64,000 bases of DNA from Marinobacter changyiensis (GTDB lineage Bacteria; Pseudomonadota; Gammaproteobacteria; Pseudomonadales; Oleiphilaceae), in NCBI RefSeq assembly GCF_009193265.1, contig NZ_VZZZ01000001.1, positions 558,001 through 622,000 of the forward strand, in the 5' to 3' direction. The translations under genes and the position numbers were made by a program. This document shows positions 9,138 to 17,217 of the stretch, in pieces. Positions within the stretch are counted from its first letter, which is position 1. Each line of letters opens with the position of its first letter. The notes below the pieces were generated by a model that saw only the letters and a program-made list of their open reading frames with translations, did not search any database and was not told where the DNA came from.

Positions 9138-10184
9138 ATGACTGATGCCAACTCCCGCTTAAAGTCCCTCGACGCCCTGCGTGGTCTCGCAGCGCTGATC
9201 GTGGTGCTTTTTCACTACGTGCCCTACTACGACAAGCTCTATGGCCACGGGTTTACGCCCTGGTCGGTACTGGAGTATGGCCGCTACGGTGTTCACCTGT
9301 TTTTCATGCTCAGCGGCTTTGTGATCTTCATGACACTGGAGCGCACCCAGTCTGCGGGCTGGTTCGGGCTAGCGAGAGCATTCCGGTTGCTGCCGGCGCT
9401 GTGGGCCGGCATCGCGGTAACCTTTGTGTCGGTGCATCTGATGGGCCCCGCGGATCGGGCGGTGTCGTTCTCCGAAGCCCTCGTCAACATCACACTGCTG
9501 CATGAGTATTTTGATGTCCCCCACGTGGATGGGGCCTACTGGAGTCTGGTAATCGAAGCCACTTTTTATATCTGGATGGTGCTGCTTTTTTATGGTCTCG
9601 GCAACGGGCGGGCGTTGCAGAGCATTTTCTGGGCCTGGCTGGTGGCCAGCTATCTGGCGGTTATTTACTGGACATCAATACCGGATGCCCTTGATTTCAT
9701 CGTCAAGGATCTGCTCTTCACCCGCTATGCCCCGCTGTTTATCAGCGGCATGCTTATTTATCGCTGGCACCGTCACGGCCGTCCCTTGTGGCAGGATCGG
9801 CTCATGCTATTGTTCGCCATCGGTCACTGCCTGGTCGCGTATAACGCGCCTTTCAGCTACTTCGTACTGGGCTGCTACGGCGTATTCATACTGGCGGTTA
9901 CCGGAAATCTTAACTGGCTGGCCACCCGTCCGTTGCTGTGGCTGGGCAGCCTGTCCTATGCCCTGTACCTGATACATCAGAACGTTGGGTACGGAGTGAT
10001 TCGCTGGAGTTATGATGCTGACCTGCCGGGCTGGGCCGGCGTTTGCCTCGCCCTTGCCATCGCACTGATACTGGCCGCCAGTATTCATTATGTCATTGAA
10101 AAACCTGCCTTGCGCTGGTTTCGGAACCACCGGCAAAAATCCGAGTCGGTCAGCGCTCCCGAGCCTCTGCAGTCGCTTCCATAA
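9138..10184 (+). CDS. OafA/YrhL-like membrane acyltransferase (acyltransferase family 3)
   Basis: 348-residue polytopic membrane protein. The start LKSLDALRGLAALIVVLFHY contains the conserved RG and His of acyltransferase-3 proteins, and HLFFMLSGFVIFMTLER and DGAYWSLVIEATFYIW are the other family signatures. These proteins O-acylate surface sugars, lipopolysaccharide or peptidoglycan using cytoplasmic acyl donors. There are about ten hydrophobic segments and no periplasmic SGNH domain. It is monocistronic, 248 bases after the divergent GH84 gene. Family confident; acceptor unknown. Confidence 0.88.
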   Translation: MTDANSRLKSLDALRGLAALIVVLFHYVPYYDKLYGHGFTPWSVLEYGRYGVHLFFMLSGFVIFMTLERTQSAGWFGLARAFRLLPALWAGIAVTFVSVHLMGPADRAVSFSEALVNITLLHEYFDVPHVDGAYWSLVIEATFYIWMVLLFYGLGNGRALQSIFWAWLVASYLAVIYWTSIPDALDFIVKDLLFTRYAPLFISGMLIYRWHRHGRPLWQDRLMLLFAIGHCLVAYNAPFSYFVLGCYGVFILAVTGNLNWLATRPLLWLGSLSYALYLIHQNVGYGVIRWSYDADLPGWAGVCLALAIALILAASIHYVIEKPALRWFRNHRQKSESVSAPEPLQSLP

Positions 10185-10286
10185 ACATCCCGCCAGCGCT
10201 TTTTCACACATTCAATGGTCAATTCCCTGACGCCATCTAGCATTACACCGAGCTCCAGGGGGCAGAGCGTGAGCACCGGATCCCGC

Positions 10287-10301
10287 GCACTACAAGAGCG
10301 C
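10287..10301. promoter_or_regulatory. NtrC-like dyad upstream of the sigma-54 promoter
   Basis: GCAC-TACAAGA-GCGC matches the NtrC half-site arrangement GCAC-N7-GTGC at seven of eight positions. It lies about 90 bases upstream of the candidate sigma-54 element, a usual enhancer distance. Only one site is seen, and imperfect, so this is a suggestion. Confidence 0.35.
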
Positions 10302-10376
10302 AGGAAATCAGTTGGTGTGCTTTTTCAGGGCGCGAATCACTACGCTGCGAGGGCTCCCGGGCCCGACTCACCGCAG

Positions 10377-10393
10377 TGGCGCATTCATTGCAT
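10377..10393 (+). promoter_or_regulatory. Candidate sigma-54 promoter for the ATP-grasp/alpha-E/Anbu cluster
   Basis: TGGCGCATTCATTGCAT fits the sigma-54 consensus TGGCAC-N5-TTGCAT with one substitution and exact -24/-12 spacing. Transcription would begin near 10404, leaving about 86 bases before the ATG at 10490. Match seen in sequence; activity inferred. Confidence 0.55.
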
Positions 10394-10489
10394 TACCAAA
10401 GAGCACGATCAGAGGTGTTGTTGAGTTACCACTAACCAAGCCTCAGCTGTGGCGCGGTTGTCTGCTCACTCGTTCAAAGAGCTCCGTTT

Positions 10490-11923
10490 ATGCAGATCAA
10501 AAGACCTTCAGCCGGTATGTACGATGAAATTTTTGATGAGAACCACCTGGTCCGGCCCCATTGCGAAGTGCTCAGGCAGTGGCTTCTTCAGGCCGACGAG
10601 CATCTGATTGCAGAAAAGCGCCGGGAAGCCGATGTGTTGTTCCATCGTCTCGGGATTACCTTCAACGTTTATGGAGAAGACCAGGGCACCGACCGCCTGA
10701 TCCCGTTCGACCTTATCCCCCGGATTATCTCGGCGCCCGAATGGCAGCGCTTGCAGGCCGGCCTGCGCCAGCGCGTGCAGGCGCTCAACCGGTTTCTTTA
10801 CGACATCTATCACGATTACGACATCATCAAGGCCGGCATCATTCCCGCCGAGCAGGTGTTCGCCAATAACCAGTATCAGCCCGGCATGCAGAGCCTGAAA
10901 CTGCCCCGCAACATCTATGTGCATATTGCCGGCATTGACCTGATTCGCCATAGCGACGGGGATTACTACGTGCTGGAGGACAACCTGCGCTGCCCCAGTG
11001 GTGTTTCCTACATGCTGGAAAACCGCAAGATGATGATGCGGTTGTTTCCGGAACTGTTTGCGGACTGCCCGGTGGCACCAATTGACCACTACCCGGCCCT
11101 GCTCGGCGAAACCCTGCGGGCGTCCTCCCTGAACCCTGACCCCACCGTGGTGTTGCTCTCCCCGGGCCGCTTCAACAGTGCCTATTTCGAGCATGCCTTC
11201 CTGGCCCAACAGATGGGGATCGAGCTGGTCGAAGGCCCGGATCTCTATGTCCGGAACAACCAGGTCTTCATGAAAACCACGTCCGGACCACGCCAGGTCG
11301 ATGTTATTTACCGTCGCATCGACGACGACTTCCTCGATCCATTGATTGGCAACCCGGATTCCATGATCGGGGTGCCCGGTCTTTACGCCGCCTACCGGAC
11401 CGGCAACGTGGTGATTGCCAACGCCATGGGCACCGGCGTCGGGGATGATAAATCGATTTACCCCTATGTTCCGGAAATGATCCGGTTCTATCTGGGCGAA
11501 GAGCCCATCCTGAAGAACGTGCCGACCTGGCAATGTCGTCGCAAGGAAGACATGAAATACGTGCTGGAGAATCTTCACAAACTGGTGGTCAAGGAGACCC
11601 AGGGTGCCGGCGGTTACGGCATGCTCATCGGACCCGCTTCCACCAAAAAAGAGCGGGAGTGGTTCAAGAATGCCATCACGGCCCGGCCCGACAATTACAT
11701 TGCCCAGCCCACGCTGTGCCTGTCGTCCTGTCCCACATTTGTGGAACAGGGTATTGCACCCCGGCATCTGGACCTGCGGCCTTTTGTGCTGTCCGGCAAA
11801 AAAATCCAGATGGTGCCCGGCGGCCTGACCCGCGTCGCCCTTAAGGAAGGGTCTCTGGTTGTCAACTCCTCCCAGGGTGGTGGCACCAAAGATACCTGGG
11901 TGCTGGAGGGTGAGCCATGCTGA
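10490..11923 (+). CDS. Circularly permuted ATP-grasp type 2 protein (COG2308)
   Basis: 477 residues with the hallmarks of the COG2308 (DUF404/407) family: GMYDEIFDENHLVRPH at the N terminus, IAGIDLIRHSDGDYYVLEDN, RIDDDFLDPL, the Gly-rich nucleotide loop VVKETQGAGGYGM near residue 367, and a C-terminal GGLTRVALKEGSLVVNSSQG. Comparative genomics has predicted an amide- or peptide-bond-forming ATP-dependent ligase, but I know of no settled reaction. It overlaps the alpha-E gene by seven bases; a transglutaminase and Anbu follow, the classic neighbourhood. The start has a weak Shine-Dalgarno; an internal ATG at 10517 is an alternative. Length is normal. Confidence 0.92.
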   Translation: MQIKRPSAGMYDEIFDENHLVRPHCEVLRQWLLQADEHLIAEKRREADVLFHRLGITFNVYGEDQGTDRLIPFDLIPRIISAPEWQRLQAGLRQRVQALNRFLYDIYHDYDIIKAGIIPAEQVFANNQYQPGMQSLKLPRNIYVHIAGIDLIRHSDGDYYVLEDNLRCPSGVSYMLENRKMMMRLFPELFADCPVAPIDHYPALLGETLRASSLNPDPTVVLLSPGRFNSAYFEHAFLAQQMGIELVEGPDLYVRNNQVFMKTTSGPRQVDVIYRRIDDDFLDPLIGNPDSMIGVPGLYAAYRTGNVVIANAMGTGVGDDKSIYPYVPEMIRFYLGEEPILKNVPTWQCRRKEDMKYVLENLHKLVVKETQGAGGYGMLIGPASTKKEREWFKNAITARPDNYIAQPTLCLSSCPTFVEQGIAPRHLDLRPFVLSGKKIQMVPGGLTRVALKEGSLVVNSSQGGGTKDTWVLEGEPC

Positions 11924-12855
11924 GTCGCGCCGCTTCAAGCCTGTTCTGGATGGCCCGCTATCTTGAACGGGCCGAAAACCAGGCCCGTCTGCTGGACGTC
12001 AGCCTCACCATGGCCCTGATTGATGTGCCTGAGGACCGGGAAGAACAGCTCTCGGTGCCACTCCTGGTCAATGGTTCCCTGGACATTTTCATGGAGCTCT
12101 ACGGTGAGATCACGCCCCTGAATCTGATCACCTTCCTGCTGATTGACGACCGTTTCCAGGGTAGTGTCTACAACCTGTTCCGTAATGCCCGGGACAATGC
12201 GTTGCACGTGCGCGGCAACCTGTCGTCAGACGTCTGGGAGGGCATCAACCTGTCGTGGCTCGAATTCAAGGAGCTTCGGCTCAAAGGTGTAACGGAGTCC
12301 TCCGCCAGCCAGGTTTTTGACTGGACCCGGGAGCGCTCACACGTCTTTCGGGGCGCCGCTTACGGCACCATGCTGCGCAACGACACCTTTCACTTCCTGC
12401 GTCTGGGCACCTTCATAGAAAGGGCCGATACTACCGCCCGTGTGCTGGATATCCGGCAACAGCTGGCGCTCCAGCCAGGGGACGAGCGCGCCTCCCGCCC
12501 GTTCTTCGAATGGACAGCCCTGCTCCATTCCCTGGCCGCCTTTGAGGCTTACCAGACCACCTACGGCCACAATATCGAACCAATGAATGTCGCAGAGCTG
12601 CTGATTCTTAACGCGGATCTGCCCCGATCTTTACACGGCTGCCTGCAGGAAATTGCCAGCCTGTTAGAACAGATCGAAGGCCAGCGCGGGCGCCGGGCCA
12701 AACGTCTGGCCACCAGCCTGTTCGCGAACCTGCGTTACGGCGACCGCCATTACATCGAAGAACACGGGCTGCATGAATATCTGGCGGATTTTCTGACCCG
12801 CATCCAACGCATTGCTGATCAGATTCAAAAAGACTACATGGGGTGGCAAATATGA
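11917..12855 (+). CDS. Alpha-E domain protein (DUF403, COG2307)
   Basis: 312-residue, mostly alpha-helical protein, starting with the family signature MLSRAASSLFWMARYLERAEN and carrying the conserved FHFLRLGTFIERADTTARVLD segment near residue 163. The two Arg/Glu-rich ERAEN and ERAD helices appear to be an internal duplication, a family trait. No enzymatic function is established; it almost always accompanies the COG2308 ATP-grasp protein, and the two are fused in some genomes. Overlaps the upstream gene by seven bases and the transglutaminase start by four, indicating coupled translation. Confidence 0.92.
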   Translation: MLSRAASSLFWMARYLERAENQARLLDVSLTMALIDVPEDREEQLSVPLLVNGSLDIFMELYGEITPLNLITFLLIDDRFQGSVYNLFRNARDNALHVRGNLSSDVWEGINLSWLEFKELRLKGVTESSASQVFDWTRERSHVFRGAAYGTMLRNDTFHFLRLGTFIERADTTARVLDIRQQLALQPGDERASRPFFEWTALLHSLAAFEAYQTTYGHNIEPMNVAELLILNADLPRSLHGCLQEIASLLEQIEGQRGRRAKRLATSLFANLRYGDRHYIEEHGLHEYLADFLTRIQRIADQIQKDYMGWQI

Positions 12856-13637
12856 GACTGCGTATCAAGCATGACACCACCTACCGTTATGAATCCCCGA
12901 TAAGCGGAAGCATCCAGTACATCCGGTTGCGGCCACGCAATACCACCCAGCAAAGGGTGGTGGAATGGCACCTCCACACCCCCGGCGATACCAGCCAGAT
13001 GATCGACGGGTTCGGCAATCAGGTCACGGTAATGACACTGGACGACGAGTTCTCGGAAATCACCCTGACCGCCGAAGGCACAGTGGAGCTGACCGGCAAA
13101 CCCCTGGCCCTCAATGATTCGGTGTTCCCGACCCAGGTTTTGCTGCGATTTACCCGCTTGACCGAGCCCGACGCTGAGCTGAAGGCCTTTGCCAGCCAGT
13201 TCTCCCCCAACAAGCGCGGTCTGTTACGAATGATGGCGCTGATTCGTGACCGCATTGCCTTCACCCCGGGCGTCACCACTGTGAACCATACCGCGTCGGA
13301 GGCATTCAAGATGCACGCCGGTGTATGCCAGGATCATACCCATGTGTTTATCGCCTGTTGCCGCTATATTGGCGTGCCGGTTCGATATGTCAGCGGTTAT
13401 GTACACTCCCATGACGACCACCACATAGCTACCCACGCCTGGGCTGAAGCGTTTCTCGGGCGCAACTGGCACACCTTTGATGTGGTCAATAATCTGAACG
13501 TGGCGGAAAGCCATATCAAGCTCGCGGTCGGGCTGGATTATCTGGATGCCGCGCCCGTCCGGGGTGTTCGTCAGGGGGGTGGAGTTGAAGTACTGAGCAC
13601 CGTCGCCAGGGTATCCAGAATGACGGAAGCCCAATAA
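12852..13637 (+). CDS. Transglutaminase-like cysteine peptidase-fold protein
   Basis: 261 residues with an N-terminal bacterial transglutaminase-like beta domain (IKHDTTYRYESPISGS) and a catalytic transglutaminase core. The triad is visible: Cys 159 in HAGVCQDHTHVF, His in IATHAWAE, Asp in WHTFDVVNN. In this context it may cleave or transfer amide bonds made by the ATP-grasp partner; that role is inference. The ATG at 12852 overlaps the alpha-E stop in an ATGA junction and follows a GGGGTGG sequence. A longer GTG start at 12843 is less likely. Followed 99 bases later by the Anbu gene. Confidence 0.9.
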   Translation: MRLRIKHDTTYRYESPISGSIQYIRLRPRNTTQQRVVEWHLHTPGDTSQMIDGFGNQVTVMTLDDEFSEITLTAEGTVELTGKPLALNDSVFPTQVLLRFTRLTEPDAELKAFASQFSPNKRGLLRMMALIRDRIAFTPGVTTVNHTASEAFKMHAGVCQDHTHVFIACCRYIGVPVRYVSGYVHSHDDHHIATHAWAEAFLGRNWHTFDVVNNLNVAESHIKLAVGLDYLDAAPVRGVRQGGGVEVLSTVARVSRMTEAQ

Positions 13638-13736
13638 ACGGATATCAAACGCCAGAACCGGACACAATAAATCACGATCCTTCAGGCATAATACCGGCTA
13701 GTATGACCGCTTGAGTTGTGCCTGAAGGAGGCCTGA

Positions 13737-14471
13737 ATGACCTACTGTGTTGCCATGCGCCTGGCTGACGGTCTGGTGTTTGCGTCTGACACCCGAACCA
13801 ATGCGGGTTTTGACCAGATATCCACATTCCGCAAGATGCATACTTTCCAACAGCCCGGTGAGCGCTTGCTTACCATTATGACTGCGGGCAATCTTGCCAC
13901 CAGCCAAAGTGTTATCAGCCTGCTGGAGAAACGCATTCACTCGGATCAACCCAATCTGATGAGCGTCGTATCCCTGTTCGAGGCGGCTGAATTACTGGGT
14001 GAAACCATGCGCGAAGTAGTCCGGCGGGATAACAGCACGGCGGGCGAAGCCAGCCAGGTGGACTTTACCTGTTCAATGATTCTGGGCGGCCAGGTCCGTG
14101 GCGAAGTACCGAAGTTGTATCACATCTATCAGGAAGGCAACTTTATCGAGGCTACCCCGGAAACACCCTATTTCCAGATTGGCGAATCAAAATACGGCAA
14201 GCCGGTGCTTGACCGGGTGTTGAGTTTCGAGACGACTCTCGACCGGGCCTACCAATGCGCCCTGATTTCCTTCGATTCCACCATGAAGAGCAATTTGTCG
14301 GTGGGTATGCCCATGGACGTGATGCTATACCGCAACGACGGCTTCGAGCCGGCGTACAAAGTTCGGCTGGAAGCCGATGACAGCTACTACACAGAACTCA
14401 GACGCCAATGGAACAAGGGCATCCGGGATCTGGTAGCAAGCATGCCGCTTCCTGATATCGGGGCACACTGA
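13737..14471 (+). CDS. anbu: Anbu: proteasome-related Ntn-hydrolase peptidase
   Basis: 244-residue proteasome-type peptidase of the Anbu (ancestral beta subunit) group. After Met removal, Thr1 (TYCVAMRLADG) is the nucleophile, with Asp17 in FASDTRTNAG and a lysine at position 32 in STFRKMHTF, equivalent to the proteasomal Lys33. The start is fixed by AGGAGG six bases upstream. Published Anbu structures show open helical ring-like assemblies rather than closed HslV barrels, and no physiological substrate is agreed. The preceding ATP-grasp, alpha-E and transglutaminase genes are its typical partners. No AAA+ unfoldase is nearby. Confidence 0.92.
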   Translation: MTYCVAMRLADGLVFASDTRTNAGFDQISTFRKMHTFQQPGERLLTIMTAGNLATSQSVISLLEKRIHSDQPNLMSVVSLFEAAELLGETMREVVRRDNSTAGEASQVDFTCSMILGGQVRGEVPKLYHIYQEGNFIEATPETPYFQIGESKYGKPVLDRVLSFETTLDRAYQCALISFDSTMKSNLSVGMPMDVMLYRNDGFEPAYKVRLEADDSYYTELRRQWNKGIRDLVASMPLPDIGAH

Positions 14472-14500
14472 TCATAAACAACGGATCCTGATCAGAGTTT

Positions 14501-15484
14501 TTACTCGAAATTGATGCCCCGCTGATAGATAAAGTCGAAAGAAAAGCCCTTGCTTTTGGTCCGGCGCTCGAGGATGTCCGACAGCTTGTCCAGCCGGGCT
14601 GGTACTGCCATCAATTTGTCCTGTGCCTCGCGCCCGGCGGCATCTTCAGGCCGCAGATCCGCAATACCCCAGGATTCCAGGCATTCTGCCACCACCCGAC
14701 GATAATCTCTCGGGCCATAGATACCTGCGCGACGCACCACTTCAGCCATCTCGATATAACCACCGATGGTATGTCCCGGCATCGCCAGGCGCGGCATGAC
14801 CTTGAGCGCGGACTCCATGGCACGGGTCGGATCCACTTCCAGCAGACCGATAAACGCATCCCGATAGAACTTGAAATGCCGGGATTCATCAGCTGCAATG
14901 TGGCCCAGAATACGCTGGATCATCGGCTCGTATTTGGCCGCCAGCTTACCGGTATTGGCATGGGCGGATTGGGTCGCTCGCTCCTGCAGACTGGTGTAAG
15001 CCAGCAACTGATAGGGGTCGTTATGCCAGTCCGGATCAAAGCCCGCTTCCAGATACTGGTACTGCAGACGCTCGAAGGCTTTCATATCAAACAGACGGGT
15101 ATCACGGACATAGTCGTGAAGCACACAACCGTGGCGATCCTCTTCGGCGGTCCACAGGAAATTCCAGCGCGACCAGGCGTTCCCGCTGCCCATGTAAACC
15201 GCAATGAGACGGTGGAAGTGTGGTAGCCCTTCCTCGGTGAGCAGGTTCAGTGCCAGTGACACCCGAACAGCATCCGGTATGCCCCGGACACGGTCCGGCA
15301 GTTCCCGCAGATCCCGTTCTTCTTCAGCGGTCATCTGCTCACTGGCAGGCATGAAGTCGCTCGGCATCCAGAGCTTACGCTCTTCGATATGCCGGGCCAT
15401 GTTCCTCTCGACCAGGGGCTCCAGTGAGGCCAGAACCTCAGTCTTTGAGGGAAGTGAAGTTTTCTGAGCCGTTGTAGTATTAAT
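14501..15484 (-). CDS. Acyl-ACP desaturase-type diiron enzyme, unusual start
   Basis: About 328 residues of the plant-type soluble acyl-ACP desaturase family, which introduces a cis double bond into saturated acyl chains. Diiron ligands are visible in two helices: EEDRHG (within LWTAEEDRHGCVLH) and DESRHF (within HIAADESRHFKFY). The start is odd. A strong AGGAGG is followed three bases later by an ATG in the wrong frame; the in-frame codon at optimal distance (eight bases) is ATT at 15484. The frame stays open upstream to a TTG at 15598, but that has no ribosome site. Either a rare ATT start or a one-base indel just after ATG (15488) is likely. Confidence 0.85.
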   Translation of the reverse strand: MNTTTAQKTSLPSKTEVLASLEPLVERNMARHIEERKLWMPSDFMPASEQMTAEEERDLRELPDRVRGIPDAVRVSLALNLLTEEGLPHFHRLIAVYMGSGNAWSRWNFLWTAEEDRHGCVLHDYVRDTRLFDMKAFERLQYQYLEAGFDPDWHNDPYQLLAYTSLQERATQSAHANTGKLAAKYEPMIQRILGHIAADESRHFKFYRDAFIGLLEVDPTRAMESALKVMPRLAMPGHTIGGYIEMAEVVRRAGIYGPRDYRRVVAECLESWGIADLRPEDAAGREAQDKLMAVPARLDKLSDILERRTKSKGFSFDFIYQRGINFE

Positions 15485-15781
15485 GACATGCGCCTCCTGT
15501 GGCGAAATGATGGCAAGCACCTGACCGGGGGAATTCAGCCCAACCCTAAAAATAGACCTACCAGTGTTAATCTTCAAATTAGCACCCCTATTCTGCAAGA
15601 GGCAAGTTACACAAAGGTGGCATTGTGCTGGGAGAAACCTGACTTTAATGGCTACAGCACCTGCTTAAGGACCCTGTTGTCGGTACTGGCGTGCAGTCTG
15701 GTTGGCTTGATTCCGTGTAAGTTGCTGACAAGTATGAGTATGCCACTGCAGGGGTCACCAGCGATCCAGACCCGGGGAGGG

Positions 15782-16696
15782 TCAGATTTCCGGGGCAATG
15801 AAATCCGGGAAGATGCCCGACTCTGCCATGCAGGTGCCTATGTTCAGCCCCTTGAGAGCCCCATGAGCCGTCACCAACATCGTGCTCAGGCCGGCACAGC
15901 GGCCCCCCAGAATGTCGGTGTGCAGGGTGTCTCCCACCATCAGTAGCCTGGAAGCCGGTATATGGGACAGCTTGGTTTTCGCCGCATCAAAGGCATTGCT
16001 GAAGGGTTTGCCGAAAAACACCGCATCAAGGCCGATGGTGTCCGCCAGTTGATGGGCATAGTGCCCCGGCTCCAGGGACAGACCATCTTCACGGGGCGCC
16101 ACCAGGTCAGGGTTCGCAACCCAGACCGGTCGCAGGCGGCGGCGAAGGCTATCGGACAGACCTTGCTGCAATCGGTCAGTCCAGCCCTGGGTGCTGAGCA
16201 TGAGAACCGCATCGGCGTTGTCGAGCCGATCGCGGTTGGCTTGAATATCCTGATTGGCGATCAAAAAACTGCGACAGGGCAACTGGTCGGAGCGTGCCCA
16301 GGATGGCGCCATCACAGCCCAGGTCTGGTCGGTCTCTGAACCCAACGCAGCACTTACCAGCATGCGACTGGAAATCAACTGGTCCGACGTAATCGGAAAG
16401 CCAAGGTTGCGGTACTTCTGAACCAATTGCCGTTGCGGTGCCGTGGCAGCATTCGACAGCACCAGACAGCGCTTTCCCATTGCCTGCAAATCGTGGAACC
16501 GGGCCCGTGCCGTGGGCAACGCCGTGTTACCCACATTAAGCACGCCAAACGCATCAAAGATAAAACCATCAAAACGATCTGCGATTACCCCCAGGGACGC
16601 TACCGACTGCGGCTCGACAGAATCTACAGTGACTGCAGGTAGTCGCGAGCGAATGCGCTGATACGAGTCAAAGGCCCAAAGTGTTGAAGGTGTCAT
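15782..16696 (-). CDS. HAD-superfamily (subfamily IIA) phosphatase
   Basis: 304-residue HAD-IIA hydrolase of the NagD/pyridoxal-phosphatase type. Motif I is DGFIFDAFGVLNVG with nucleophile and acid in DAFGV; motif II is the VLSNAA stretch; the C-terminal GKPFSNAF Lys and the LLMVGDTLHTDILGG acidic pair complete the site. Substrate unknown; relatives dephosphorylate sugar phosphates or nucleotides. The ATG at 16696 follows an AGGA eight bases away. The frame stays open for 64 more codons upstream, but those encode the tail of a phosphonate permease relic (see 16784-16966) and are probably not translated with this protein. Confidence 0.83.
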   Translation of the reverse strand: MTPSTLWAFDSYQRIRSRLPAVTVDSVEPQSVASLGVIADRFDGFIFDAFGVLNVGNTALPTARARFHDLQAMGKRCLVLSNAATAPQRQLVQKYRNLGFPITSDQLISSRMLVSAALGSETDQTWAVMAPSWARSDQLPCRSFLIANQDIQANRDRLDNADAVLMLSTQGWTDRLQQGLSDSLRRRLRPVWVANPDLVAPREDGLSLEPGHYAHQLADTIGLDAVFFGKPFSNAFDAAKTKLSHIPASRLLMVGDTLHTDILGGRCAGLSTMLVTAHGALKGLNIGTCMAESGIFPDFIAPEI

Positions 16697-16783
16697 GGCT
16701 GGTTCCTGCTGGCGGCCGCATAAACTGCACCGTAAGAGCGACTCCGTCACGATGCGGTGAAGACATTTCGTGTGGCGGAACCA

Positions 16784-16966
16784 GAGCACAGCCTGCCGTA
16801 CTTCGGCAGATACCCACTCGGAGACGACGACCGTCACCAGAATAACCAGAAGTATCATGGTTACCTGGTTCCAGGCCAGTGTATTCAAAGACGACTAAAG
16901 TTGCAGGACCTGCGGCACGATGGCGTAATCAATAACCTGGGCACCAGCGGCCCCGGTCGGCAACAT
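16784..16966 (-). pseudogene. Relic of a phosphonate ABC transporter permease (phnE-like)
   Basis: In one minus-strand frame the translation gives LPTGAAGAQVIDYAIVPQVL, resembling the conserved PhnE loop before its last helices, then a TAG stop, then NTLAWNQVTMILLVILVTVV and SEWVSAEVRQAVL, resembling the PhnE C-terminal helix. About 45 residues expected between them are missing, so this looks like an internally deleted, truncated permease remnant. The stop precedes the second part, which then reads straight into the HAD gene. No phnC, phnD or lyase genes are nearby. Identification is from memory of the family and needs a search. Confidence 0.6.
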
Positions 16967-17217
16967 TCTGCACCAGAGGGGCCAATCATACCTACCAGTT
17001 GGACCGGCAGTTGTGAACCACGCCGTTGGCCCCATCAATGTTGCAAATGACTTATCGGTGCTCCTGAAAAGTCATGGGAATAAACTGCGCCTCCTGACTT
17101 GAAGAACTCCGCCGTCGGAGCGGTGCCGTTCCGGTCGAAGGAGCCATCAGGGCAGCGCAGGTCAGGGTTTTCAATTTGTTCAGGGCATACCAACTTGGGG
17201 TGCCCTTGCTATCCGCT
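16967..17217. other. Gene-poor stretch beside the phnE relic
   Basis: No intact gene. A 52-codon minus-strand open frame (17035-17193, TTG start, with AAGGG upstream) begins just after the acyltransferase stop, but its translation is unrecognised. The stretch is best read as leftover DNA from the event that removed the phosphonate genes. Confidence 0.4.

Larger units (their letters stand above)
10185..10489. other. 305-base intergenic region upstream of the ATP-grasp gene
   Basis: No convincing gene on either strand. It holds a sigma-54-like promoter (10377-10393) and an NtrC-like dyad (10287-10301), annotated separately; I see nothing else that I can support. Confidence 0.6.

Noticed and set aside
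10508..11938. A 476-codon open frame antisense to the ATP-grasp gene
   Set aside because: It mirrors the codon bias of the real gene, its translation is His/Gln/Val-rich without recognisable domains, and the sense strand has clear family motifs.
15488..15946. 152-codon plus-strand frame spanning the desaturase/HAD gap
   Set aside because: Half of it overlaps the HAD gene in antisense, the composition is not protein-like, and there is no family match.
17035..17193. 52-codon minus-strand frame with AAGGG upstream of TTG
   Set aside because: Unrecognised translation in a stretch of gene debris; too short to call as a gene.
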